Counted from the stretch's first letter, positions 8,082-16,592 are shown. The stretch: 64,000 nt of DNA from CALJFL01 sp036961205 (GCA_036961205.1 JBALVI010000005.1:1-64000); one strand, 5' to 3'. The notes: generated from the sequence alone by a model not told the origin. Program-made: numbers and translations.

Positions 8082-9062
8082 ATGCGTTTTTTTCCCGCCA
8101 TCTCAATCATTTTTTTAACACTCGGTATTGCTGCTCCAACTCTCGCTGACGGTGCCATTAATCTTGCTGCGGGTGGACACGGCCCATCAGTTCGGCTTGC
8201 CGGCAACCTCGACAGTTGGATTGCCTTGACCATCATCGTCAGCTCCATTGTCACTGCCTGGTTCATGAACTACAGCGCACCAAGGGTCCGCGCTACTGGC
8301 ACTGTACTGGCGGCGTCGGGTTGTCTCGCTGTTGCAGCGTGGTTTTTCTTTTTCGTCATGGGCACGGGATTTTTGGAAAACCCTAAACCCAATCAGACAC
8401 CACTCGATTCCGCCAAGCCTGCATTGCTATGGATGCAAGCATGTATCGCACTGTTATCAGGGCTGTTACTGCTCCTGGTTGCATACCGTCAGAGTAAGAG
8501 CAAGGAGACGCTGGTTTTATCGGCAGAAAATGAGCACAACCGCTACGGGCGGGTGTCACGTATGCTGCACTGGACGATAGCCATTCTCTTTATCGTCCTA
8601 ATCCCTATGGGAATATTTTCTTCGATCATTCCCGAGGGCACGGCGTACCGGAACGCCTATTACGTGGTTCACAAAACCATTGGTGTGACTGTATTTGTTT
8701 TATTGATCGCAAGGATGGTCTGGAACAGAATGTCACCACGCCCATCGCTAGCCACATCACTCACACCGCGAGAGCACAAGCTTGCACACGGCGTGCACAT
8801 AGCACTGTATGTGATGATGTTTGCGGTGCCGGTGACGGGTTTTGTCATGACAAGCTTTCATGGTTACCCGACATTTTTCTTCGCCTGGGAACTGCCGCCA
8901 CTATGGGCGCCAAGTGACACCGCAACCATTATTTGGGGAACCGGGCATAAATACCTGTTGCCGTATTTGCTGTATGTCATCCTGGGTGCACATATACTGG
9001 GCGCTTTGAAGCACCACTATATCGACAGACATGTGGGTGCACTAAAACGTATGGTGAGCTGA
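8082..9062 (+). CDS. cytochrome b561 family protein with N-terminal extension
   Basis: A 326-residue membrane protein. Residues ~155-326 look like a bacterial di-heme cytochrome b561: RYGRVSRMLHWTIAILF, then AYYVVHKTIGVTVFVLL, LAHGVHIALYVMMFAVPVTGF and GHKYLLPYLLYVILGAHILGALKHH, giving four helices with the histidines expected for two b hemes. Such proteins shuttle electrons between quinol and other carriers in the inner membrane. The usual length is about 180 residues. Here the first ~150 residues add a signal peptide/first helix and about three further hydrophobic segments, with no cysteine or heme motif seen. The gene stands alone between two repeat-rich spacers. Confidence 0.8.
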   Translation: MRFFPAISIIFLTLGIAAPTLADGAINLAAGGHGPSVRLAGNLDSWIALTIIVSSIVTAWFMNYSAPRVRATGTVLAASGCLAVAAWFFFFVMGTGFLENPKPNQTPLDSAKPALLWMQACIALLSGLLLLLVAYRQSKSKETLVLSAENEHNRYGRVSRMLHWTIAILFIVLIPMGIFSSIIPEGTAYRNAYYVVHKTIGVTVFVLLIARMVWNRMSPRPSLATSLTPREHKLAHGVHIALYVMMFAVPVTGFVMTSFHGYPTFFFAWELPPLWAPSDTATIIWGTGHKYLLPYLLYVILGAHILGALKHHYIDRHVGALKRMVS

Positions 9063-9140
9063 CTTTCGACACCCCAATTGCCACCCAGTATTCGGGAGCG
9101 TAATTAAGGGCAGGTATTAAACGGTACCGCGATGCCCTTT

Positions 9141-9272
9141 GGGGACAGACCACAATTTTGTGCCTTTGGAGATGATCGGTTCGAAGCTGAAATTGAACAG
9201 GCATTACAACCCAGGGTCACGCCGGCCAGGGCAGGACGCCCCAGAAAAGGCAATTAATCGTGGTCTGTCCCC
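9141..9272 (+). mobile_element. RAYT-derived miniature element, copy 2 (short form)
   Basis: A 132-bp unit bounded by GGGGACAGACCAC (9141-9153) and its inverted match GTGGTCTGTCCCC (9260-9272). Inside, the C-terminal coding tail of a RAYT transposase is kept from FGDDRFEAE to GRPRKGN. By eye it is identical to copy 4 at 12177-12308, including an internal deletion and a G-to-C change (ACCCAGG instead of ACGCAGG). The antiporter gene stops seven bases beyond its right end. Confidence 0.8.
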
Positions 9273-9278
9273 GATTTT

Positions 9279-10298
9279 TCAGCTAGCTGTAATGGGGCCA
9301 CCGATACCGATGTACTCCATTCCCATCCAGACGATAAACCCGACATACAGCAATAGCAGAACTTTGCCGTTATTATTGGTCAGTTCGAAACCACTGCGTG
9401 CCAGCACCAGCACCGTTACCGTGGCAAATATTAGAAACATCATCATCGGAATGATCCGCGGATAGTTGAAGCCCACTGCGCCGGCAACGATGACACCTAC
9501 AGGTAAGACAACCAACAAGTCGAAGGTATTGCTGCCGAAGGCGTTTGTAAGGCTTGCGGTACTGAGCTTGCGTTGGGCCGCTTTGATGCTAACAAAAAGG
9601 TCCGGGATGCTGGTTGCCGCCGCCAATATAGTTGCGCCCCAAAAATAGCTTGGAGTGTTGAACATCTCGCCGAGGTCGATAACCATTCTGATCATCATTT
9701 CCACCCCAATGGTGACCAGCACCATGGAAAGAATCAGCTTGCCCCAGCTTTTGAGTGCTGTGGAACTTAGTTCTTCCTCTTCGGGTTCGTGGTCGCGCAC
9801 TTCTTGATATTGGATGTAGATGTACAGCGCGTAAAACAGCAGCGGTAATATCATCAGGGAACTGGTGAGCGTTCCGTTCAGCGGGTTCACTGTAGATGGG
9901 TGATAAATAACGGCAAATGACAGCGTTATCATGACTATCAGCACACTGATCAGGTAAAACTGCGCTTCCCGATAGATCACGCTGCGCCCGGCCTCAAGTG
10001 AGCCGGGACGGAAGAATACTGATGTTCCCGGGATTACCAAGACATTGAACACTGCCGAACCAATAATGGTGGCTAGCCCCAGTTCAAAGTCGTTATGAAT
10101 GCCTGCCGCGAGAATGATAGTGACCAATTCGGGAAAGCTCGAACTGATTGCCATCACTGTGGAGCCTTTGACTGAGTCGGGGAACCCGTAACAGAGCGCT
10201 AGGTCGTGGCATGCGTCCTCCAGGTAGTCGCATGCCTTCCACACTATCGCGGTCGCAATAGCCATGATAAAGAGTATATAGGCCAGTTCAGCTAGCAC
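9279..10298 (-). CDS. CaCA-family calcium/sodium antiporter-like protein
   Basis: A 339-residue integral membrane protein with the two inverted alpha-repeats of the Ca2+/cation antiporter superfamily: KGSTVMAISSSFPELVTII with GSAVFNVLVIPG in the first half, and GATILAAATSIPDLFVSI with NAFGSNTFDLLVVLPVG in the second. The acidic E and D in the S-x-P-E/D motifs are the ion ligands in the family. The start appears to be GTG at 10298, because an in-frame stop lies shortly upstream. A RAYT-derived element lies on each side. It probably exports Ca2+ in exchange for Na+ or H+; the ion is not settled by sequence. Confidence 0.85.
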   Translation of the reverse strand: MLAELAYILFIMAIATAIVWKACDYLEDACHDLALCYGFPDSVKGSTVMAISSSFPELVTIILAAGIHNDFELGLATIIGSAVFNVLVIPGTSVFFRPGSLEAGRSVIYREAQFYLISVLIVMITLSFAVIYHPSTVNPLNGTLTSSLMILPLLFYALYIYIQYQEVRDHEPEEEELSSTALKSWGKLILSMVLVTIGVEMMIRMVIDLGEMFNTPSYFWGATILAAATSIPDLFVSIKAAQRKLSTASLTNAFGSNTFDLLVVLPVGVIVAGAVGFNYPRIIPMMMFLIFATVTVLVLARSGFELTNNNGKVLLLLYVGFIVWMGMEYIGIGGPITAS

Positions 10299-10395
10299 GG
10301 GTGCCCATTTTCATAATCAATTCTCTTGGTTCCTATGATAACCGATGCCAGCCCCGCCGAGTCAATACCTCCCTTCAGACCTTTGGGTGACCTTT

Positions 10396-10600
10396 GGGGA
10401 CAGACCACAATTTTGAACACCAGGCTATTTGATTATCCCATTGAGGAAAGCGTACTTAAACGACTACGCGACGCGACAGACGGGAACTATGCCTTTGGAG
10501 ATGATCGGTTCGAAGCTGAAATTGAACAGGCATTACAACGCAGGGTCACGCCGGCCAGGGCAGGACGCCCCAGAAAAGGCAATTAATCGTGGTCTGTCCC
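10396..10600 (+). mobile_element. RAYT-derived miniature element, copy 3 (long form)
   Basis: About 205 bp from GGGGACAGACCAC (10396-10408) to GTGGTCTGTCCC (10589-10600). It keeps the longest coding tail: the frame ending at TAA 10584-10586 reads RLFDYPIEESVLKRLRDATD and then FGDDRFEAE...GRPRKGN. The N-terminal HUH/Tyr transposase domain is missing. It is a pseudogene-bearing, non-autonomous element located upstream of the antiporter and downstream of the M20 peptidase. Confidence 0.8.
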
Positions 10601-10770
10601 TGATTTTTCAAGATTTATTTCCTTTGTGACTTTTAATTCGCCACTACCTACTGCCCAGCTGCTGGTTGACTGGGCCGCCGAAGCAACATACGTAGCTTAA
10701 GTTGGCCTGCGTGTAAGCCAAGGCTGTTTGTCTTAGCGAAAGCCATTGGAGGCGACCCCCGTTTCGCCGT

Positions 10771-12096
10771 CTATTCAGCAGGCATTAGCTCCATCAGAGC
10801 AACCACTGTGGACTTAACTCCCGCTGTTACTGCTGGTTCAGGTACGATTTTAAATAGCGGAGAGTGATGGCTAGGCACAGGTTCGCCGCCCGCAGCCTCT
10901 ACATCGAATGCTTCCTGCGGTGTTCCGCCAATCGCCCAATAAACACTGGTAATTTCTGGTTCAACTGTAAAAAACGGGAAATCCTCGGCGCCCATACCTT
11001 TGGTCGGTATGTCGACAACTTTATCGTCGCCGATATTTTCGCTCCAGGCTTGTTTTAAGCGTCGCGCAAGCGCCGCGTCGTTGATCGTTGGCGGCACGCT
11101 TTCGTTGGAGACAATTACCTCTGGCAACTTGTTTTCGGGCAGCCCGGCCACTCGCCCCATATTTTCAGCAATGCGCTTGATGCCGTTCAACAATAAGTCA
11201 CGCGTCGCCGCGCTCGTATTTCGGACTGTCAACTGCAGGTGTGCGCGATCCGAGATGATATTGTGCTTCGTGCCTGAGTGGAATGAACCGACAGTTACAA
11301 CACCCGGGTCACGGGGCGATAATTCGCGCGCTACTAATGTCTGCAACGCCAGCACGATCTGGCTACCCAGCACAATGGGATCCTTGCCACGGTGTGGGTG
11401 TGCGCCATGTGCGCCCACGCCATGAATAATAATATCCACCGTATCGGCACCTGCATAAGGGCTTCCCTCGGAAATGTTAATCACACCGGCAACGTCATTC
11501 GACGAAACATGAAACGCCAATGCGTAGTCCGGAGTACCAAATCGGCCCCAAATATCATCGTCTCTCATCGCCTGTGCGCCAATTACCCGTTCTTCCGCAG
11601 GCTGCACGACGAGCATCAAAGTGCCCTTCCATTCATCTTTTCTTGCCGCCATATGGCGGGCTGTTCCGACCAGACTCGTGATATGCACATCGTGACCGCA
11701 GGCATGCATCACATAAACCATGTTGCCGGTGATCGGGTCTTTTTGTTGTACCCGGGACGCGTTCTTCAGCCCTGACTTTTCCTCGACAGGAAGACCATCC
11801 ATGTCAGCTCGCATCATGACCAGCGGCCCGTCGCCGTTTTTCATGATCGCAACGACACCGGTGCCGCCAACGCCTTCAGTGACATCGAAGCCTGCGAGAC
11901 TCAGCTCCAGCGCCATTCGACCGGCCGTCTCGTTCTCAACTGTTGAGAGTTCAGGATTACGGTGAAAATAATCGAAGAGTCCCGCCAGGTGGTCATCGTA
12001 GTCTTTCTGCACAGAATCGCTGAGCGCTCCGCTGAAGGCAGGGAAGGTAGTAAGGGAAATGGAAATGGCCAAAAGGGCAGTAAGTCGCTTCAACAT
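10771..12096 (-). CDS. exported M20-family amidohydrolase/peptidase
   Basis: A 441-residue zinc hydrolase of the M20D type (hippurate/IAA-amino-acid hydrolase or N-acyl-amino-acid amidohydrolase). The start at 12096 is supported by a GGAGG site and a signal peptide (MLKRLTALLAISISL...FSG). A longer frame runs into the neighbouring repeat element and is spurious. Family motifs: MRADMDGLPV (metal Asp), HACGHDVHI (His ligands), PAEERVIGA (catalytic Glu pair), HGVGAHGAHPHRGKDPI in the dimerisation domain, and a late His in PSHHSPLF. It probably releases amino acids from N-acylated or aromatic conjugates in the periplasm. Elements lie on both flanks, so it has no operon partner. Confidence 0.88.
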   Translation of the reverse strand: MLKRLTALLAISISLTTFPAFSGALSDSVQKDYDDHLAGLFDYFHRNPELSTVENETAGRMALELSLAGFDVTEGVGGTGVVAIMKNGDGPLVMMRADMDGLPVEEKSGLKNASRVQQKDPITGNMVYVMHACGHDVHITSLVGTARHMAARKDEWKGTLMLVVQPAEERVIGAQAMRDDDIWGRFGTPDYALAFHVSSNDVAGVINISEGSPYAGADTVDIIIHGVGAHGAHPHRGKDPIVLGSQIVLALQTLVARELSPRDPGVVTVGSFHSGTKHNIISDRAHLQLTVRNTSAATRDLLLNGIKRIAENMGRVAGLPENKLPEVIVSNESVPPTINDAALARRLKQAWSENIGDDKVVDIPTKGMGAEDFPFFTVEPEITSVYWAIGGTPQEAFDVEAAGGEPVPSHHSPLFKIVPEPAVTAGVKSTVVALMELMPAE

Positions 12097-12176
12097 GCTA
12101 AACCTCCAATCACTTGAGTGAGCCAGTGTAGGTGAATTCAGCGAGTGCGCCAAGGAGTGCCCTTTGGGTGCCCTTT

Positions 12177-12308
12177 GGGGACAGACCACAATTTTGTGCC
12201 TTTGGAGATGATCGGTTCGAAGCTGAAATTGAACAGGCATTACAACCCAGGGTCACGCCGGCCAGGGCAGGACGCCCCAGAAAAGGCAATTAATCGTGGT
12301 CTGTCCCC
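12177..12308 (+). mobile_element. RAYT-derived miniature element, copy 4 (short form)
   Basis: A 132-bp unit with ends GGGGACAGACCAC (12177-12189) and GTGGTCTGTCCCC (12296-12308), same length and sequence by eye as copy 2. It lies 80 bp upstream of the M20 peptidase start and immediately before the surviving 3' part of a doc-like toxin gene, whose 5' half is gone. Confidence 0.8.
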
Positions 12309-12511
12309 GATTTTATTTTACCTGTTACATCGCGAGAGGCCACTGCTTTAATGATGCTAATAAACGTACGGCGCACACGTCTATGCAGGTTGTGCTGGCA
12401 TTAAACGGAATCGCGATTCAATATGATGTAGGGGAAATGGGCGCCAAAATCATAGCGGCGGAACAGGGGCTTATTGAAGAAGATGAGTTGGCGGTTTATT
12501 TGCGCGCGTAG
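12309..12511 (+). pseudogene. 3' fragment of a Doc/Fic-type toxin gene
   Basis: The open frame ending at 12511 contains RGHCFNDANKRTAH, the Fic/Doc active-site loop (normally HPFxDGNKRTA), followed by MQVVLALNGI and a C-terminal helix region typical of death-on-curing toxins. Only about 65 residues remain; the first ~60 and any phd antitoxin are missing. The frame is cut exactly at the right end of the RAYT-derived element. The residue after the motif histidine is Cys rather than a small hydrophobic or Pro residue. Presumably non-functional. Confidence 0.7.
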
Positions 12512-12756
12512 GCTACGTCTGCTCCTTGATAACGACATTGATGTGGTGAGAGCCAAGATAAAGGTGGCTACAACGCCACCAAGTTCATCAAGCGTGTTAA
12601 GTAAGAAAACAAATGGGTGCCGGCATGCGTTTTGAAATGCCGCGCGAACGGATCAAATTTGGATAACTCTACTATCACTTCAACTTGTCCCTAGCGAACT
12701 TTCAACTCAAGCAGTAATCGGTAATTCAAAGAAACCGCGACAGTGCTTCTCCACCT

Positions 12757-14160
12757 TTAAAAGACCGCGCTGTCGCCACGCTTTGGTACTTCCACCTTAA
12801 GATGCTTCTCTCGCCACAGCCTTTCCGCCAGTGCATCCTGAGCCCCTGGCTCGCCATGGACAAGCACCGTTCTGGGCGGTGGTTGAAAATTGCCAAGCCA
12901 ATCGACAAGTCCACTCTGACCGGCGTGCGCAGAGAATCCGCCCAATGTTTCAATGCGGGCCTTAACGACATAGGACTCATTAAATATTTTGATGTTCTTT
13001 ATGCCTTCCACCAGCAGTCGTCCGAGAGTTCCTCTGGCCTGAAAACCTATAAAAATAACACTGTTTCTTTCGTCCCATATGCGCTGCTTAAAGTGGTGAC
13101 GAATACGGCCACCGGTACACATACCACTTCCCGCTATAATGATGGCACCGCCCTTGATGCGGTTAATCGCCATCGACTGGTCTGTGTCCGGGGTCAGGTT
13201 CAAAGTGGGTAAAAAGCCTTCCAGGGATCTGCGATGCACATCACTCAATTGCTTGACGTCCTGACTATCCAGCAAGCCCAGCCAGTGGTCATAGACTTGG
13301 GTAACATTGATCGCCATTGGGCTGTCCAGGAAAATCGCCCAGTTGTCCAATTCTCCCGCGTGATGCAGGCAGCCCAGATGGAACAGTATTTCCTGAGTCC
13401 GCCCCACTGCAAACGAGGGTATCATCACACTGCCGCCGCGACGCCAGGTTTCCTTGAGAATATCTCGTAATTCAGTAATCGTATCTTCCTCGCCACGGTG
13501 CTCTCTGTCGCCGTAGGTGCTCTCCATAACGACAATATCCGCCCGGGTCAATACTGCCGGTTCATTCATTAACACCGAACCGGGTTTGCCCAGATCGCCG
13601 GAGAAAGCCAGGATTTTTTCTTCGCCGCGTTCCTCGAAAATCACTTCGACAATCGAGGAACCCAGTATGTGGCCCGCATCATGAAAGCGCAGTGTGGCGC
13701 TCTCGCCAAGAGGAACGTCCTCCACGTAGCGATGCCCCTCACACAGAGCCAATGCCGTTACAACATCCTCTTCTGTATAGGCCGGCAAAATCTGTTTTCG
13801 TCCACGTCTGGAATTACGCAAATTTGTACGTTCCAAATCCCTGAGATACAACCCCACGGAGTCATTCAGCATCACTACAAGTAGCTCCGCGGTGGCGTGT
13901 GTACACAGTATTTTTCCACTGAACCCGTCGTGAACCAACTTTGGTAGCAATCCACTGTGGTCCAGGTGGGCATGAGATAGCACGACGGCATCTATGCTCG
14001 CTGGATCAAAAGCAAACTGCTCACCCTGAATTCGCTTTACCGCGTTGCCTCCCTGGTGCATACCGCAGTCCAGTAACACGCGGCCTATCGCCGATGATTC
14101 CAGTAAATGACAGGACCCGGTAACCTCCTGTGCCGCCCCTAAAAATGTTATTGTCGCCAT
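12757..14160 (-). CDS. beta-CASP metallo-beta-lactamase fold ribonuclease-like protein
   Basis: A 467-residue protein of the CPSF73/YSH1-like bacterial MBL family. The MBL core shows LLDCGMHQGG, the zinc motif SHAHLDHSG (HxHxDH), HDAGHILGS, FSGDLG and, at the end, FSAHAGQSGLVDWL. The beta-CASP insertion carries ESTYGDREH, IPSFAVGRTQEIL, GSGMCTGGRI and VHGEPGAQ. Family members act on RNA as endo- or 5'-exonucleases. The gene is monocistronic and ends in an otherwise gene-poor stretch (12512-12756) in which only a short GGTGGC/GCCACC hairpin was seen. It is a common chromosomal gene and probably not part of the accessory DNA that follows. Confidence 0.88.
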   Translation of the reverse strand: MATITFLGAAQEVTGSCHLLESSAIGRVLLDCGMHQGGNAVKRIQGEQFAFDPASIDAVVLSHAHLDHSGLLPKLVHDGFSGKILCTHATAELLVVMLNDSVGLYLRDLERTNLRNSRRGRKQILPAYTEEDVVTALALCEGHRYVEDVPLGESATLRFHDAGHILGSSIVEVIFEERGEEKILAFSGDLGKPGSVLMNEPAVLTRADIVVMESTYGDREHRGEEDTITELRDILKETWRRGGSVMIPSFAVGRTQEILFHLGCLHHAGELDNWAIFLDSPMAINVTQVYDHWLGLLDSQDVKQLSDVHRRSLEGFLPTLNLTPDTDQSMAINRIKGGAIIIAGSGMCTGGRIRHHFKQRIWDERNSVIFIGFQARGTLGRLLVEGIKNIKIFNESYVVKARIETLGGFSAHAGQSGLVDWLGNFQPPPRTVLVHGEPGAQDALAERLWREKHLKVEVPKRGDSAVF

Positions 14161-14243
14161 TCCATCTCACTCAGGATACGTTTCATTAGAGTTTAGCAGA
14201 CGGTACTGGCAAGTTAACTGCCCACAATTGATAGAATCGACGC

Positions 14244-14537
14244 ATGAACACTTATAAGCGCCACAGATTCCCTCCCGATATCATCTCTTATGCTGTTTGG
14301 CTCTACTACCGCTTCAACTTGAGTCACCGCGACATCGAAGATCTACTAGCTCAGCGAGGTATCACCGTCAGCCGCGAAGCGATCCGCCTGTGGTGCATAA
14401 AGTTCGGGGCTATTTATACCCGCCGCTTGAAGAGAAAACACCAAGGCTATGGCGACACATTCTACATCGATGAAGTGTTCGTGAAGATCAACGGTGCGCC
14501 CTGGGATGCCCTAGTGAGGCAGTTACCCAGCCCATAG
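14244..14537 (+). pseudogene. IS6-family transposase, 5' fragment
   Basis: The first ~89 residues match the IS6/IS26-type DDE transposase start: RHRFPPDIISYAVWLYYRFN, LSHRDIEDLLAQRGI, then HQGYGDTFYIDEVFVKING with the first catalytic Asp. Homology stops after VKINGA; the frame then continues with 12 unrelated residues. The other two catalytic residues and the C-terminus are missing, and no matching terminal inverted repeat was seen. It is a dead remnant marking the left side of the toxin-antitoxin-rich region. Confidence 0.8.
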
Positions 14538-14873
14538 CCAGTGTATTACTGAGGTCTCAGTGATCGAGAGAGCGCCACTCTGGAGCAACTGGGGAGGGTG
14601 CTGGTAATAGCTCTGGGAAAAATGGCCGGGCTTATAGAAAATCTGAAAAATTTTGCGGGCGACTATGATTGTTGTTGTGCTCGGCAAAGGGGACCCATGG
14701 GGGGGCAAAAAAAAAAATACTGAAGAAGGTGCCGACCATACCCCATTGCGGGATACAGTCGGCGGGGTGGTCGACTACATAGCACCCCGCGCCTGATCCA
14801 GCCACTCCCCAGACTTTTCAACAACCCCACCCCAAACCTCACCAGCATCTGGCAACTCGGGATCACAGACGCT
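14538..14873. other. spacer without recognisable gene
   Basis: About 335 bp downstream of the IS6 fragment. It includes a G7 run followed after one base by an A11 run (about 14698-14716) and no frame with recognisable homology. A TATAAT box at 14891-14896 just beyond may drive the toxin-antitoxin pair that follows, although no good -35 was found. Confidence 0.3.
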
Positions 14874-15239
14874 GTGCATATTGATACTTGTATAATATAT
14901 AAAAAAAGATATAATTCACTAATCAAAGATATCGTATTTCTGGGCGATTCCCTGACCCAAATCCGAGCTTTCCCGTCCGATGCTAGGCAGGATGCCGGGT
15001 TTCAGATAGACAAAGTACAGCGCGGGGGAAATCCGGATGACTGGAAGCCCCTGAAGAGCATTGGCAAGGGTGTCAGAGAGATCCGTATAAGAGAAGCCGT
15101 CGGTATCTATCGGGTGATCTATGTTGCGAATATTGATGATGCCGTGTACGTAATACATGCCTTTCAGAAGAAGACCCAGAAAACTCGGAAGGCAGATATT
15201 GACTTAGCGAAAAAGAGAATCAAAGAGATCGGTGGCTAA
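14874..15239 (+). CDS. HigB-like toxin, phage Gp49/DUF891 family
   Basis: RelE-superfamily mRNA interferase of the Gp49-like type. Conserved features: IVFLGDSLTQIRAFPSDARQ, the central WKPLKSIGKGVREIRI, and YRVIYVANIDDAVYVIHAF with a C-terminal basic helix (KKTQKTRKADIDLAKKR). The frame begins at ATG 14874, but family homology starts only around residue 16, so the true start may be a non-ATG codon near 14919. The antitoxin gene overlaps or abuts the stop, the usual toxin-first order of this family. The predicted role is ribosome-dependent mRNA cleavage neutralised by the partner. Confidence 0.85.
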   Translation: MHIDTCIIYKKRYNSLIKDIVFLGDSLTQIRAFPSDARQDAGFQIDKVQRGGNPDDWKPLKSIGKGVREIRIREAVGIYRVIYVANIDDAVYVIHAFQKKTQKTRKADIDLAKKRIKEIGG

Positions 15240-15240
15240 A

Positions 15241-15510
15241 ATGACTAAGAAATTCGACAATGTTTTTGATGCAATCGCAGATACTCCTGAAGAGGCATTA
15301 AGCATGAAGCTTCGTGCGGGCCTGGTTCATGAAATTCGAGCCAAAGTCGATGCTGCTGGTTGGACCCAGGCGGAGACCGCTAAGCACCTGGGAGTTACTC
15401 AACCCAGAGTATCGGACCTCCTGAACGGCAAGTTGTCAAAATTTAGTCTTGATGCCTTGGTGAATATGCTTGCTGTATTGGGGAGCGACGTGGAGCTTCG
15501 GGTCGCTTGA
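15241..15510 (+). CDS. HigA-like XRE-family antitoxin (partner of Gp49-type toxin)
   Basis: A protein of about 89 residues with a helix-turn-helix: LVHEIRAKVDAAGWTQAETA, KHLGVTQPRVSDLLNGK, then FSLDALVNMLAVLGSDVEL. This is the standard antitoxin of Gp49/DUF891 toxins and probably autorepresses the operon. ATG 15241 starts one base after the toxin stop; GTG 15232, overlapping the toxin by eight bases, is the alternative. Confidence 0.85.
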   Translation: MTKKFDNVFDAIADTPEEALSMKLRAGLVHEIRAKVDAAGWTQAETAKHLGVTQPRVSDLLNGKLSKFSLDALVNMLAVLGSDVELRVA

Positions 15511-15798
15511 GGAAAATGGTGGCCCCTCCTTGGCGGCTGTACTACACACCACCCGATTATGAGTCGGATGGTTGGTGCTGAAGCTGGGCAGTAAGCGAAA
15601 GAAAGCTAACGGGTTTTTCTGATGGGGTAGGGTGGGTCGATCGAGACAGAACCTATGCCGAGCTTGGGTGGTGGTTAGACTGAGCTGGGTGGCGGCCCTC
15701 CTTTGACCACGTGAATCTGCGGTTGAATTACTAATTCGCCACCCACAGGCTGGATTTCCCTCGTCTGGAGGAGTTAACTTTTCGATGCTCAGTTGATG
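15511..15798. other. spacer between the two HigBA modules
   Basis: About 290 bp with no convincing gene on either strand. Positions 15643-15671 resemble 17873-17900 (both contain CCGAGCTTGG), hinting at a diverged dispersed repeat on the two sides of the accessory genes. Confidence 0.3.
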
Positions 15799-15828
15799 GT
15801 TGCGCAATGCGCAACTGCTGGCTATACT
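15799..15828 (+). promoter_or_regulatory. promoter with overlapping operator palindrome of second higBA
   Basis: A sigma-70-like promoter reads TTGCGC (15800-15805), 17-bp spacing, TATACT (15823-15828). A perfect inverted repeat GTTGCGC-AAT-GCGCAAC (15799-15815) covers the -35 box. The toxin start lies eight bases after the -10, so the transcript would have a very short leader or begin near the start codon. A palindrome over the -35 is what an autorepressing HigA-HigB complex would bind. Confidence 0.65.
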
Positions 15829-15835
15829 TGTCACC

Positions 15836-16114
15836 ATGATTAAGTCGTTTAAGCACAAGGGGCTGAGGCGGTTTTTCGAATCCGGCACCACTCGCGGTAT
15901 ACAAGCAGCCCATGCAGACAAACTGGAACTCCAGTTGGACGCATTGGATACCGCCGTGAGTACTGAAGATATGAGGCTTCCTGGCTGGCGACTTCACGCA
16001 CTGAAAGGCCAGCAGACAGGACGTTGGTCAGTCACCGTCAATGGCAATTGGCGTGTCACATTTGAGTTCAAGAACGGCGATGCATATGTGCTGGACTATG
16101 AGGATTATCACTAA
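15836..16114 (+). CDS. higB: HigB toxin (RelE superfamily)
   Basis: A 92-residue toxin: MIKSFKHKGLRRFFESGTTR is the conserved HigB start. LPGWRLHALKGQQTGRWSVT and VNGNWRVTFEF contain the W and R residues of the RelE-type active site, and the end YVLDYEDYH is typical of HigB-1. The start at 15836 fits the family length; an upstream ATG at 15800 would fall inside the operator. The stop overlaps the antitoxin ATG by one base (TAATG). Confidence 0.92.
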   Translation: MIKSFKHKGLRRFFESGTTRGIQAAHADKLELQLDALDTAVSTEDMRLPGWRLHALKGQQTGRWSVTVNGNWRVTFEFKNGDAYVLDYEDYH

Positions 16115-16464
16115 TGGCTACCCAGAGAATACCGACACACCCCGGTAAATTTATTCAAAGAGTGTATCTCGATGAGTTGGGCATTCCGGCCGCTGATCTG
16201 GCCAATGCTCTGGAGATTAACAAAGCGACCATCAGCCGGTTGTTGAACGAGAAGGCCGACCTGTCACCGACCCTGGCTCTCAAGTTGAGCGAGGTGCTGG
16301 GGCGCTCTGCGCAGAGCTGGATGAATATGCAGGCTAACCACTCCTTGGCTAAGATCCAGGCGGAGTTGCGTTTTAGTCCGCAGGTGGTGCTGAAGAATGG
16401 CGCCCTTATCACCAAGTCGAAGCGTAAGCCCAAGATGCCTGCCAGAAAGCCCGCCGTGGCCTGA
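16114..16464 (+). CDS. higA: HigA antitoxin (XRE, VapI type)
   Basis: A 116-residue DNA-binding antitoxin. The start IPTHPGKFIQRVYLDELGI is the HigA/VapI hallmark. The HTH is ADLANALEINKATISRLLNE, followed by LSPTLALKLSEVLGRSAQSW. The C-terminal ~20 residues are a basic, proline-rich tail (SKRKPKMPARKPAVA), longer than usual. It forms a translationally coupled pair with higB and probably represses the promoter at 15799-15828. Confidence 0.92.
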   Translation: MATQRIPTHPGKFIQRVYLDELGIPAADLANALEINKATISRLLNEKADLSPTLALKLSEVLGRSAQSWMNMQANHSLAKIQAELRFSPQVVLKNGALITKSKRKPKMPARKPAVA

Positions 16465-16592
16465 TCACCGAGCGGATTTGATAGAGCTGTCAAGTCCCCG
16501 TTCCAGTGGATGATCAGCTGCTATTTCAGGATGAGGTTTTCAGCGATGACCATCCGCGCGCTTCTGTGGTGCCCGCTGAACACTATAGAGAT

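Noticed and set aside
12097..12240. N-terminal extension of the M20 peptidase frame
   Set aside because: The extra 48 codons lie in and next to the RAYT-derived element and recur in the antisense frame at 8977-9204. A signal peptide and GGAGG site mark the real start at 12096.
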